From: Acridotheres tristis
Lineage: Eukaryota; Chordata; Aves; Passeriformes; Sturnidae
DNA: 64,000 nucleotides
Assembly: GCA_037013685.1 (NCBI GenBank)
Contig: CM072895.1
Location: 13,242,463-13,306,462 of the forward strand
Direction: 5' to 3'
Position numbers and translations under genes: made by a program. The notes beneath the pieces were generated by a model. That model searched no databases and had not been told where the DNA came from. It saw nothing but the letters and a program-made list of their open reading frames with translations. Shown in pieces: positions 39,219 through 51,241 of this stretch. How positions within the stretch are numbered: the first letter of the stretch is position 1; the number at the start of each line of letters is the position of its first letter.

Positions 39219-41611
39219 CTGTTCCCTTTTTCCTTCTACAAGGCTCAGCTGTTTCAAGATGTCTTAAATACCGATTTTCCTTACAGGAGAACCTTGTTAG
39301 CAGTGTTCATACTGTGAGATGGCATTTTTTAATTAAAAAAATGTTTTTCCCTATGGGGAAAAAGACTTGTTTTAATTAAAAACAAACAAGCAAAAAACAT
39401 AACAAAACTGACTTTGTTGAAAAAGATTGAATTAAAAATGACAAGGTAGTTGTCCTGAATAGCTCTTTTACTGCTCCTTTCTACCCCACATCTACCTCAG
39501 TTTTCTATTTTGATAAAGAAAGAAAGTCAGATAATTTGGAGACTAATGTGGGGAAAATAAATAAATAAAAAGACATGAAAAAAGTGGCTTCTGGTCAACT
39601 CTCATGATAATGATGATGCTAAGTTATTGCTTCTACTATGGAACTTCTATTGCTTTATTACTGGTCTTCCAGAAATGTCAGGATCTAAAGATGGTTTCTT
39701 TAGGAGAACAAATGGAAGCTTAGCAAACAAAAGTGAGATACACCTTAGAGAAAAAAGATTAATGAACTATAAATTTCCCTGTAAGAAAAGCAAGCTGTAT
39801 CTTAACAAACTTGAAGGCAGGGAGCTACTGGGTAGAATTTAGAAACTCGGCTGTGAGAGACTGAAATGTTAAAGGTTCAGGACTCAAAAAATTGGTCATT
39901 TGCAAAAGCAGCAGGTGCTTTGCTGAGGCCAGGTTTTCACCTCAAAGCCAAACAAGTGGAGCATAAACTGGAAAGGGATGGGGGTGAAAATAGTTTTGCT
40001 CAGCTACCACACCTTAAAATTGAGATGGTGTCAGGTACTGCACAGAAAGCAAGCAGGAGGTGCCATTCTGCTCATTCAGTGTGTTCCACTTACGGTCACA
40101 GCAAGCATTACTGCAATGACCTAAAAGGTCTATATGGATTAATATGATAAGCCTGTAAGCATCCAAAAAAAAGAAATTTATGATTTTGGTGAAGTTCTAG
40201 TGATGATAAGAAATGATTTTAGGGCTGCAGAGAGAATGTTTTAATAATGAAAAGTGTGTATAAGGAGAATGCTATATTTTCTTATATTACTATTAAAAGC
40301 GTTTAGAAACTTTTTCACTTTTATATTATAATGATGCAATTACATTGATTTCCAGAAGTATTTATAATTTATGCAACTATTTTTTAGTGTCTGTGACTAT
40401 AATCCAAATAAGTTTTGGAATCTTTCTTAGAATAAGGAATTTATAATGTGTTAGGCAAGAGATTGTCATTCATACTAGAAAGATGCAAGAAATAAATACT
40501 ATCTGTGACATAAAGCATTTCCTTTTATTAAAGATCCATAAAGATCCTTGGAATATAAGACTTTTCAACTGGTCCTTAATTTAGTAGAGTGTCAAACTAG
40601 TCAACTACTATTGAGAAATTAGCTTTTTACAAATAATATAACAAACTAACTGTAAGCCAGCTAGGTGAAGAAGAGACTAGAATCTGTAATAAAGCCAACA
40701 GGAGTGAGTATGAAATATTCTATGAGAATCTGGATATTTTTCATGTCTCATTACCCAGTGGGATTGAATCAGGACTTTTTTTAAAAGCTTTGCAAAATAA
40801 AAGACAACAATGAAGCCCAATTCAGAATAAGTAAGTTGTTAATAGCTTCAGATATGGAAAATCCATGTGAATTTCCAGCTGCACTTCATAAGTTAGTAGG
40901 TTACAAGGTATTCTGAGATGAATATTTCTCAGCATTTCCATCTGGAACTGTTCCACTTCATATCAATAATTAAATGTTTATTGGAGCAAAGACATGAACT
41001 ACTGACTTCCTCTTTCCAAGTGAGTGCCCTGAATATTGTCTGTTGAATATTGCTGCCATCTCTGGCCAAGTGAGTAAGTTGCTAAAGATAGAATAGCACC
41101 AGAAAGAGTTGTTAATAAAGTCTCACTCTCACTGTCTCTCTCCAGTGCTCTGGTAAAGTGATGAGGGCACATTTGACCCTGAATGAATGTTAAATATCAG
41201 TGAAAGTTCAGAATTTTAAACCTCAGAAACAAACCATCAGTTGTGATTTGAAATTCAGAAAGCTTGTGATTCCTATCTTGAAAACTCATACCTAAGATAT
41301 TTTAGAAAGAGTAAGCATACTATTTTATTAAAGATGGAAAAACCTATCAATGGAAAATTATTTTGTAGAATTAACCTTGAAGCCAAAGACAGGCTACTTT
41401 CCATTGCAGGGAACTAAATTGAAGTTTTCTGTATTATATTTAAAAACATGATTGCAAGAAAACACATTTGGACTGTATATGATCTCTCTCTTCTTTATGC
41501 TCAGATCAACTTGGCTATATAAAATCCCTCTGAATTCACACCTGAATTTGGTGTGGAAATAAAATGTACTGAATGTTTGTGAGAAGAGAATGCTCTGCAG
41601 AACCAACATTT

Positions 41612-41922
41612 AGAAGATGACAAATAGCAGGTGGCTTTGAAAACAAATTCAAGAAGTGGAAAAACAAACCTAGAAAAAACTGCTTGAAAAAGTTAAACAG
41701 TAGGAGACTTTTGAGAAAATTCACAAATAGCAGTGAGACAAGAATAAGCTAGAAAAGCAACTGCTAGGAAAGCTAAGCAGCAGGAGGCATAGCAGCAAAA
41801 CAGTAGTAAAACAAGAATAAGACAGGGAAACAGGAACTGAGGGAAGTTAACCAGTAAAATATTTTAGACAATGAAAAGTAGCATTTATACTAAAGTAAGC
41901 CAGGAAAAACAACAGCTATGAG
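41612..41922. repeat. Degenerate minisatellite, about four units of 75-82 bp
   Basis: Units start near 41612, 41686, 41768 and 41843. Each has a shared order of motifs: 'gaaa..taa.cag.aggag', then a stretch with 'agcag...aca', then 'acaagaataag..ag', then 'gaaaa.caac.gctag'. The second and third units share ACAAGAATAAG exactly. Unit lengths differ by a few bases, and the outer units are the most diverged, as expected for an old tandem array. The boundaries are soft, and a weaker fifth unit may follow to about 41990. Confidence 0.6.
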
Positions 41923-44470
41923 AAGATAAGGAAGATCATGGTGAAATCAAAGAAAAATTCGGTTTTTGTGAGGAAAAAAACTTCAGTTCCTTGGCATGGA
42001 CCAAAGGTATATATTCTGTCAGCCTCAGATAGTGACAGAGAAGAAACTACTGTACAGAACTGCTTGTGTAGAAATGTCACTTTCAAAAGATAATGCTGTA
42101 TAACAGTTTCCAAGGTTACGAATAGAAAAAGGAAGACATATACATAATGTTTGTTTTATGTCTTCAGAAGATTCTCACTCTACATGTGGCTGGACTTTTA
42201 AGTAAAATCAGCTTCCTCATACTCTACAAAGATTTCACAGAAGACCAGCATGTACTGGGAGAGCTCATTAACTTCCACTGTACACATCAAAGGAGCATTG
42301 CCATGAGAAAAACCAGCATGGTTCCAAACAAGGAGATAGCAGGCTTGAAGAACAAGCAGTGAAAATCAAGACAAAGAACCAAACCAGGGAAACAAAGGAA
42401 CTGGAAGAGTAGATTAGGAGCAAAAACCCGTTTCCTTACTTATTTAAAAAGCACGTTATACTGAACTTAGTTTAGGAAGGCAGAGCTGGTGTCTAGCAGG
42501 ATAATCAAAATAGACTTACACACGGATGTTTTTTGTCATGTTTCATCCAAGTTTTAAGCAATTTGCTTAAAATGTTTTTGCATGCTGGGAAAAATGCAGA
42601 AATGTACTCAAGTTTCCCTTCCTGGAAGTGAGGGTTTATGAGCCACATATTTAACCAGGTATTGAGGCTGACATGACCCCATCATGTTATCAGGGTGGCA
42701 AACTGCAAGGATTTGCATGGGAAGTATCTTGCATGGCTCATCTGCTACACCTTGCTCTAAAGACAGAACACTTCCAGCTCTGGATTCACGTAGAATGGGA
42801 AGATGCTACCTTGCACAGATGAAAACTTCCATGCATAATCTTGTGGGATGCATCCTACCTCCGTTGTGAATATGGCTCTTCCTTGCCAACAGATTAATAT
42901 TTTTGTCATTATCTTAATGACAGACATGTGGAGAAATCTGGAAAAATGAAAGGATACAAAACAAGAGAAATTAAGAATACTTTTGCTTCAGAAAAGCAAT
43001 AGACACCTCATAAATGACTGAATTACTAGTTTAGAAACATCATTTAATTGGGATAAGTTCCGTGAAACACTAGATAAGAACTAAAAATTAAAATTTATTA
43101 AGGCTCATCCTAACTTCCATAAAGAAGAGGTTTTATGGCTACATTCTGAAACCCTCCCTAGAAATAAGAAAAACCCCTGTAATATTATATACATAAATAT
43201 GAGACATAAAATACTGTTGAACTCCAAATTATATTTCCTATCTGACACAGAGTTGTGCTCGGCAAAACCACAATAACAAGCTGGCATATTTAGAATTCAT
43301 TCTGATTGAGTACAGACAGAATTCATCTAAAATACTTCAGGCCAAAGTGATCCACAGCCTCTAATAGCCTTGTTTTTTTCCTGCCTGTGCACCATGGATA
43401 AATTGCACGAAGTCTCCCCTGGGAGAGGAGGAATGCAAAAGGGAGAAGGGAGTCTTGCAAACCCCTGTTTCTGTACTCCTTTGCAGAGGGACAAAGACTA
43501 AACCCTAGATTTTATCTTTTTTCTTTTAGAGCTGTAGAAAATACTAAGTTTCTTTTTTTAGCTTCTCAAAGATGTAGGTTTCCCAACTTTTTCATTAATA
43601 GGTGAGAATATGAAGATCAGTTTAGGAAACCTATTCAAAGTGAAAGACAGTAAGAATTTGAGTAAAGATATACTAAGGGTTAGGGAATATGGGAATATTA
43701 TTTGTGGAGGGGATCTCAGAATAAAGCAGGGCAAAGTTTTCAATATACTATTCAAGACTGGGCAGCACTGAAATGATTCCCATGTGTATTGTGCTACCAT
43801 TTGTGGTTCTTTTGGTTGAAATATTAATTATAGCATTTTCTAAATAATGGATTTGAGTATTATTATTACTAATTTTTTATTTAGAATATTTGAATTTTTT
43901 TTATCTTACTTGAATGTAAAGAGTAAAAAAGCACTCCTGATCAAAACGCTTTTTCAGCTTCTGCTGGTTTGAATTGCTAGGGGCTTTTTAGCTTAATTTT
44001 TAACTAACCATACTATTGCTTCATTTCTCACTATTAAGCAGAGTGACTTGTTATTTGGTGTGAAGGGCTCAGGACGGCAGAATAGGTGGTTGTGCTCAGA
44101 TATATGAACACAGGAGTACATAGGATAGAGAGCAAAGACTTGGTGCCGTGTAATTTTTCTGTGGTTTGCTAACAGACTGAGGGCAGTTTATTCTCCCTCT
44201 GACCTATCATCTCTGTGGGTTCTGGTAGTTTTTTGGCTGATCAGCTGGATAAATGTGGTTCTACTTCAGCATTAATGAAACCGTAATCTAATTGCTAATT
44301 TGGTGAGCATCTCTTCTTCTCTGAAATAGTTTCTTTTCCTACTTTTTTAAAGGTTGAAGATGCAAACTTAACTAATGAAAAGTAAAAAGCATATGTATTT
44401 GGTAGATAATTTTTTTCGTCACATGAATAGGACTTTTCTTCAAAGAAAAACAAGAAACTGTACACATAGA

Positions 44471-44513
44471 CACAACACAACAAAAACACAACACAACAAC
44501 ATCAACAACAAAA
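44471..44513. repeat. A/C-only low-complexity patch (ACAAC-like)
   Basis: Forty or so bases built almost wholly from A and C, with repeated CAACA and ACAAC words. Simple sequence. Confidence 0.75.
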
Positions 44514-46737
44514 CTCTCAGCCTCTCAGTTACAGCTGTAGTTTCTAAGTCCTTGAGAAAAGACATGCAAATCCATGGGTGGACAGGCTTTACTGATGAGT
44601 TCTAAAGCCTCAGGCAAAATTGGCACACCAGGAATAGACGAAACTGAACAATTTACTTTTTCGGTTATGAAGAGTAATCACTAAATATGTACTAATTTTA
44701 TTAAAGAGTTTTCATATTTGGGATTTTTTTTAAAGAAAAATGTTGATATCCTTGCAGAAAAACACCTTTTGTACATTCTGGAGGAAATCTCTGATTTCTT
44801 TGGTCTCTATCATTGGGGTACTAATTATATCAAGCTTTAGACAGCAAGAGATATTTCTCTGGTACCTAGCCCAAACAGACCATGCCTCTGGCTGCTCCTA
44901 CTTCTTAGTAATCAAAGGAGACTTGCAGTCATATCATTTGTAGCAATCAGTATAGAAATGATTTGACAGAACTGATGGAGTGAATTTGCGTCACATTATA
45001 ATTTTATCCTTAAGTTACTAATTGGTCAGTGCAGTGTTCATCTCAATTACTGTTTTTTGTTTCTGTCTTATTAATATGTACTGACAGAAGAGAAGAGTGG
45101 CTTCCCCAAAGGGTGGAAAGGCCAGCTCGGGATCTGGAGTGTGACTGCTGGTTGACATTCACAAGATCTCTCTGTAGAAATTCTGTAAGGCTGGCTCTGC
45201 ATGCCTGGTCTCTATCCCAAGAAGGACACTGAATTCAATTATAAACCTGCATCTTGGTGTTGGCTCCCTAAAGTCTCCCATTCTTTTTGCTGCAATTTAC
45301 CCAAGGCAAAACTTTCACAGAGATTCCTTCAGATGAGTCTTGGAAACGCTTAAGAATCTCTAAATCAATGCAACTATAATGAGTAAATGGCCATAAGTGA
45401 AATTGCCACCATATCTAACATGATTAAATTATATTTAAATGAAACTCCACAGCAAAATGAGTGCATTTTCTGATAGAATCCTTTCAAATAATACTCCAAA
45501 TAATGATAATGACACATTGATTTCAGACACTTACCAAACATAATATTTAATTATTCTATTTTAGATTTTAAAGTTACCTTTAAATTTGATTTTTCAAAAT
45601 CTTCATATCTTTATATATGGTAATTCAAACCCTCAAATGTACAGACCTCAAATATTCATCTGTGTTTTTAAGAAAACTTTTCTTTCAGTTTGGATACAGA
45701 TCCATTTTAAAGTTCAGAACTTCAAGCCCAGCTGTTACTATATACAGTTTAGCTTACATCTTATTGTGCTATTTCAAAAGGATATTTAAAAAACATCTCA
45801 ACCAAGGAATAATAATTACCTAAACAGAATTTTAGTTCAATAGGTTTTTATTTTCTACTATTCACCTACAAATATTTAAGGAAAATGGGCCCTAATATTC
45901 CTCAGATTGGACATCATCCTTTAATCTCCTATTTTCAAATAAGCCTTCTCTGATTTCCTTCAATTTTGTTAGTTGAAATTTTGTATTAAAGCATAACATT
46001 TTTTCATGTGTTCTCAAGACATGGAAATGTTTTCTTTTAGTGTACACTCTTCAAAAGTGCACATATCAAAGTCTTTAAAACCACTTGGGTAAAAATCATC
46101 AATTCAAATATAATCAATAACAGATATTTAATTACATTAAAATGTAATGGAATACATCTGTCTCCTGAAATCAATCAATTTTTGACCCTCCTTTGTCAGC
46201 TCATCCAGAGATGGCTTCTCCCTTCTGACTCTTTTCTGTCTTTTTCTCCTTCCCCTAGGCCCTATCTTTCAAGCCCAAACCAGAAATCAGCTCTTTTGAT
46301 ATGCCTGTCATATCATACTTCCCCACCAAGGTGTCTTTCCAGTTGTTCTGGCTTATGTCAAACACTCCCTTCAATCCATAGCTCTTGGTGGGGAGATCCA
46401 TAACTAGTTTCAGTGATATTTTTTTCCCTTCTCAGTCTCAAGACAACTGTGTAATGTGGAGAAAAACTTTGTTAGCAACTCTTATTAACCTTATTTTTAA
46501 CTCTTATTAACTCTTATTATTCAATATTGCAACCAAGGAAGTAGCTCCAGTCCAATAGAGGTAGGAAAATAACTTACAGTCTTTCATAAAACATTCAAAA
46601 ATATCATTATTACACATTCAGTACCATTAGTGACCTGTATTAGCTGATCATATTCAAAAGATTTGCTCATATTTTTCCACTTTCCAAAAATTATTATTTC
46701 AAAGGCAAACACAAGGTGATACTCACTTTAAGACCAA

Positions 46738-46802
46738 GCATGGTGCCATTTTGATGATCCCTGTGGGTCTCTTCCAACTCAGGATATTCCATGATTCTAT
46801 GA
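46738..46802 (+). mobile_element. CR1 LINE 3'-terminal fragment (very short)
   Basis: About 65 bases with the order 'ggtgccattttgatgatccctgtgggtctcttccaactcaggatattc' and the tail CATGATTCTATGAC. This is the extreme 3' end of a CR1, one of the shortest truncations in the window. Confidence 0.85.
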
Positions 46803-47809
46803 CACTTGGTGCAACTGACCAACAATTGCAAATGTGAACAAACCACTTTCTGGGGTCACAGTTCCTCTTCTGTGGATTGTTGGACATAAATTCCCTTCAC
46901 TACCTCAAGTTACAAAACTAAGAGCAATTATTCTGGTCACAACATATATATTTCTAGACAAAAGATTGAATAAAGTCAAGTTAGGGATGCAGTAGTTGGA
47001 AAGTCAAGATGCTAAACATTGATTTACGAAGAATACCTACTTTTCATATAAATTCTTGTAACTCATGAATGGGAATGTCTTATATAGGAACAATTATTTT
47101 CTAATTCAATGACAGACAGAGCCATGATGTAGCCCAATGTAACCCTTTTGTTCAAAATCATCTGAGATGAGCAATACTTAATATACTACTTTTTTTCAAA
47201 CAACATTCAGTCTTGGTCATAGTGCAAGAGTCACTTTTTTATCTAGTAAACTGTATCTGTCTAACTCAGGAAAATATTTCTTTAAAAAATTTTTGAAAAA
47301 GCTAGTACTTTGGGCAGTTCATCTTGTTTCGTTGGCCTTGTATCCTGGGCATTTAACATATACACACCTTAGCAAATTGTGGATGATCTTAAAAGCTATG
47401 GTTTATTTGACTATCTATGAGCAAATCAAATTAATTTGGCCCAATAAAGCATAGCCTAAATTTTCATGCAGATATTTGCAGTTCATTGTGTTGGATAGAT
47501 GCAGTTTTAGAGTGGATATCAAGTGCAGTGAAACATTAAACCCTTTTACTCCTGTAAAGATAGGCTGCTGGCTGATTCAGAAGTCACAATACAGTTTAAT
47601 TTCTTCGCTTCAGGATACAGATAAATTGAACATGGACAGACTAAATATCTGTCTCAATAATTTATCAAAAGGAAAAATTATGAGAAATTAAGATGAGAGG
47701 CATCGCTGTTATTTAAGAGCAATTTTTAATCTTAGATATTTGCAGTAATATTATTTTTCTCTATGATAGGAGATGTCTCATGTCATTTCTAAATTAAAAA
47801 GTGCGTATA
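46803..47809. other. Unannotated AT-rich sequence
   Basis: I see nothing I can name between the short CR1 tail and the retrovirus-like block. Confidence 0.45.
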
Positions 47810-48976
47810 TGTAGTGGCTCTAGTGCTGGCCAAATGCCAGTGCACCCACTAGAATTATTTCCTCATTTTCTGCTGTGAGATAAGGATTAGGAGGAGAGCA
47901 AAGCAGGCTCAAAATTTTAAAGGGTATAAAGAAAACTTTATTAACAGAACTAAAAGAAAAATAATAAGAAATCAAAATAAACCTTCAGAACATTCTCCTC
48001 TCCTCAACTCCTCTTTCTTTTTCCACTGACAATATAAAGAGACAAAATTTGGTATCTTCAATCAGTTTATCACTTCTAAAACAATCTTCCTTCAGTTTAA
48101 TTAGGGAGAGGAGTGACTCCTGCCATGCCATGGAGACTTTTTCACAAGAAACAGTTCTCTTGTGGTTTCAGTTTTCATGAATATCAGCCACTGGGAAATC
48201 TTCAATCATGAAGTCTCCCATGGTTTGGTAGTGTTCCAAACTACCAACTACGACCATGGATCATCTCAGCTTATTGGGGTGCAATTTTAAGGATGAGCTG
48301 TTCTAGTATAAAAACAAAAAAATCTCTTTTATCTCTGGGAACAGAGGTTTTCTTCTTCCATCGCTGGGGCGAAGTTTCTCATCTCTCTCATCTCTCTCTG
48401 TTCAAGCTTCTCATTGGATCACAGCTACCTCAGCATCTGCTTGCTTCAGGACGGGTGCCTCTGTTCATGCCTGTGGTTAAAATGTTACACATCCCAAGGC
48501 ATTCCATGAGTTACAGGGGAAAAAAGAGTCCGAGGAGATACCTTAGTCTTGGGCTGAAATTCTCTTGTAAGGCTATGGTGAAGATATAATTGATACATCA
48601 ATTTTCTCCCATCTGGGATTTGTCTTCTTCTTCACTGACCTCAGTATCTCCATGTTGTTTTCTCTACGTGTCTTCACCTTTTTTTTTTTTCTCTCACTCG
48701 AGAGAGGATTGATGTCTGCAACTTTCATCTGTTCACAGAAAGAGTTAGTATCTCGCCCAGGCCTGTGGATGGTTATATGATCTCAGCTGGGCAGTGGTGG
48801 CTCTGGCTGCAGGGCTGTTTTCCAGCTCCTGATGCAGTTAATTCCAGCTGCAGGGCTGCTTTCTGCATGGGGCTGCAGGGCCGCCTCTGTTTTTAGCTGC
48901 ATGATTTTTCCACGGTGCCAGCGGGATGGCTGGGTGGCAGTGACATTCAGCAAACAGTGATATTTACATATGGTTC

Positions 48977-49177
48977 TCACCCAGCAATCAGATCTCCCTG
49001 AGGTACACATGGCATTGTTCTACCTGCCCCCATTCTCCACCAAAAGATGTCGTGGTGTTGGTTCAGCTGGGTAGAGACACCAATGAAGGGTAGTGGTTTT
49101 GGTTTTTTAATGTGATTTCCTGTGGTAGCGACTGCCAGTGGCTTAGGCTCACTGTCCAGTTTAGCTGTTAGGCTCAC
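48977..49177 (-). pseudogene. Short decayed open frame inside the retrovirus-like block
   Basis: About 66 codons on the block's sense strand, ending in a stop at 48977. The peptide is rich in Lys, Pro and Thr at first, then has a WW-R-GAGR segment. It starts within the 25-bp direct duplication at 49144-49193, which has shifted the frame relative to upstream sequence. I do not recognise a retroviral domain. It may be a remnant of gag or leader sequence. Host origin is unlikely given its position. Confidence 0.3.
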
Positions 49178-49193
49178 TGTCTGGTTTAGCTAA
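49144..49193. repeat. 25-bp imperfect tandem duplication
   Basis: Units at 49144-49168 and 49169-49193 (TAGGCTCACTGTCCAGTTTA followed by GCTGT, versus a TCTGG variant) match at 22 of 25 positions. The unit length is not a multiple of three, so the duplication disrupts any reading frame through it. Confidence 0.9.
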
Positions 49194-49449
49194 GCCTGAG
49201 TAGCTGGGGTGTTGGCTTCAGCCTGAGTGATTGGGGTAGCTGCTGATTTATCTCCCTGCACCCTGGCTTCTCTCTGGTGCCCTACAGTATCTAGCAGTGT
49301 GCAACAAACCTATGCCAGGCCCCAGCTTATTCCAGTGAGTTTTTTCCCCTTACAGTCATCATGGCACTTCTCTTTGAAGTATTTCCCCACTTCAGCTGGG
49401 TTCTGTATTCATGTGGAAAGTCTGAGTCTACAGGGTCAGAAAATTCCTC

Positions 49450-49953
49450 TCATTCTCCACACCACTCAGGATTTTCCACGCCTGGGTCTACTCCTGGGTC
49501 AGGGATCTCATAAGCATCTCTGGATATCTCAGCCCTTATTCTAGACAAGCTGCAACCTGTATAAAGGAAGCTTACCAGATAAAATACCAGGAAAATGGTA
49601 TCTTTAACATTCAGGGGAAACTGAACATTGTCCAAAAGTGACGTAACAGATTCAAAGGAGAAGAAAGAAAGGAAAAGCTGAAAAGCCCCATCCCCTGCTC
49701 CTCCTCTAACAAACTAGGTACAATTACTAATAAACCCCCAATACATGGTACTGGAACAAGGCCACAGGGTAGGATGAAGAAACCATAAACCATACATACC
49801 AGGAAAAAACTCCAGTACCTTTGTAAACTCCCTATAAATCATTATCACCAAGCCCATCACAATAGCTATTCTAATCTGTGCCCCTCTACGGTAAAAACTA
49901 TGTGTTAGGGACACTTCTGGATCTATCTCCAGATGAGAAAGTAAGCCTAGGGA
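49450..49953 (-). pseudogene. Decayed open frame of about 168 codons in the retrovirus-like block
   Basis: One minus-strand frame is open from 49953 to a final stop at 49450 with a single internal TAG (49714-49716). The peptide has two hydrophobic, possibly membrane-spanning segments: one around the RIAIVMGLVIMIY motif, the other around IFLVFYLVSFLY. It ends in a Pro/Asp/Glu-rich tail (DPGVDPGVENPEW). The pattern resembles a small membrane or accessory protein, or a piece of one. I cannot assign it to a named retroviral gene. The position and strand agree with transcription from the LTR sequences on either side. The initiation codon is unclear. Confidence 0.35.
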
Positions 49954-50139
49954 TCAGAACTGTATTAAAACCTAAAAAAAGTCAAGTCCAGGGACCAGAG
50001 ACACATGAAGGCATCCAGCCAGAGAGAGACATTATGCATTTAAGCAACAAGGCCACTGACTGCATTACCCCAATACAGAGTAGGTGACACTAAAATGCAA
50101 TCACTACAGGTTTTTTCCACTTTCATGAGCCTACGTGTT

Positions 50140-50772
50140 TGTCCTGGTTTAGGGCAAATTTAGGAGGAAACTTCCAAAGGGGTCCCTCTAGGAAGCAGAT
50201 TCAAGTGGCCCCAAATGCTTCAGGAAAAGATTTTGGAGAAAAGTGGAAAAAAATTTGTTTATTTAACAAGCAAAGTATTCACAAGCATAAAAAATTAATA
50301 ATCTTAAACAATAAAACCTCTCGCTGTTCTGAAGAGACGGCAAATTCAGAAAGTCCCTTTCATGGGGTGTAGCTCAGCTCACTCATTCTCTATCAGTCCC
50401 TCCTGCACTGGAAAGAGCCTTGTCCCAGGCCCTGGTGGGGCACAGGTGTGAGCTCTTGGTGTTTTGCTGGGTTTTCAGTCCAGAGGATTGCTGATGACTT
50501 CTAAGAAAAAGAAAAGCCACAGTCTGGGGAGCTTCTCAACCTTAGCTAAAAAAAACTAACTAAAAAGCAAGGGAGAGCTGTCTCCTGCTGTCTCTGCTGC
50601 ACATAACACAGAGAAGGAATGCGAGGCAGCAAGTGCAGGTTCTGAAAACAAAGTCCACGCTTCTTCTCCCCCCTTCACTCTCAGAACCAGTTTTAAAGGT
50701 GCAGAACTTAATATCCACCATAAACAGAACAGATGATTGAGGATACAATCGTCATAAAGTCACCCTAGGACA
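50140..50772 (-). mobile_element. Solo-type LTR of a bird endogenous retrovirus (TGTCCT...AGGACA)
   Basis: The element starts TGTCCTGG (50140) and ends CCTAGGACA (50772), giving a 6-bp inverted terminal pair. Read on the minus strand it has a promoter-like TTTAAAA box (50691-50697 on +), and AATAAA (TTTATT on +, 50258-50263) about 120 bases before the LTR end. This is the normal U3-R-U5 order. No tRNA primer-binding site adjoins its internal side and no polypurine tract adjoins the other side, so it behaves as a solo LTR. Its immediate flanks (GTGTT and GTATG) do not form a clean target-site duplication. I associate the ends and length with passerine ERV families, from memory. Confidence 0.82.
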
Positions 50773-51219
50773 GTATGTTACACGAACTGAGCAGTAACAC
50801 ATAGCTACAAAGGAGTATTTTTGCCTTTTGCTACATTTGTCTTAATGTTCAACATATAACCTTCTAAGGACTCCAAATTCTTTCTTTTTTGCACTTATAA
50901 GATAGGAACATTCATAACACTGAGACCTGAAATCTCAATGCTGTGCTTCACCAGCTTGTTAGTGTGTAATCCTTGCACCCCAAAAGACAGATTGTTGAGT
51001 AAAAGACGTTGTATGTGGGATGGAAAAATCAAGTAAGGGGTGTTTCAAATCCCCAAGTGCTTTGCTAGTGAAGGATAATTCATGCAGTCAGTTAATTATC
51101 TAAGAGAATCTGATGAAATGGAACTTCATTTCAACTCACTCTTTAAAAATCAAGATCCTAAATGTAGTTCTCTTCTTTCCTGATTTTTAGAATTTTATTC
51201 TGAGACTGCAAACAAAACT

Positions 51220-51241
51220 AAAAAAAAAAAAAAAAAAAAAA
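51220..51241. repeat. A22 homopolymer
   Basis: Twenty-two consecutive A. CR1 elements in birds do not end in poly(A), and the bases upstream do not resemble a processed gene copy, so I treat it as a simple repeat. Confidence 0.95.

Larger units (their letters stand above)
39219..46737. other. Long unique AT-rich stretch with one degenerate minisatellite
   Basis: I see no defensible gene. Named items are the degenerate tandem array at 41612-41922, a CAA/ACAAC-rich patch at 44471-44513, and short AACTCTTATT repeats at 46479-46520. The 45085-45290 part is GC-richer than its surroundings and may be a fragment of an unrecognised mobile element. Confidence 0.45.
47810..50108 (-). mobile_element. 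Endogenous-retrovirus-derived block with TGTAGTG/CACTACA ends
   Basis: The left edge reads TGTAGTGG (47810) and the right edge reads CACTACA (50102-50108), a perfect 7-bp terminal inverted pair of LTR type (TG...CA). Read on the minus strand, the left part has the layout of an LTR: a TATA-like box (GGTTATATG on +, 48771-48779), then a poly(A) signal (TTTATT on +, 47937-47942) about 130 bases before the end. Base composition is GC-richer than the surroundings. The part from about 48980 to 50100 holds decayed open frames on the same strand. It could be a 3' LTR plus remnant internal region whose own 5' LTR is missing, or an unusually long solo LTR. I could not find a second copy of the left LTR or a convincing primer binding site. 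No family name is certain. Confidence 0.65.

Noticed and set aside
48293..48589. 98-codon plus-strand frame
   Set aside because: It is antisense to the LTR-like part of the retrovirus block and has no features of a protein.
51220..51241. A22 run as the tail of a processed pseudogene or SINE
   Set aside because: The preceding sequence shows no coding or tRNA-like content and no flanking direct repeat. A simple homopolymer is enough.
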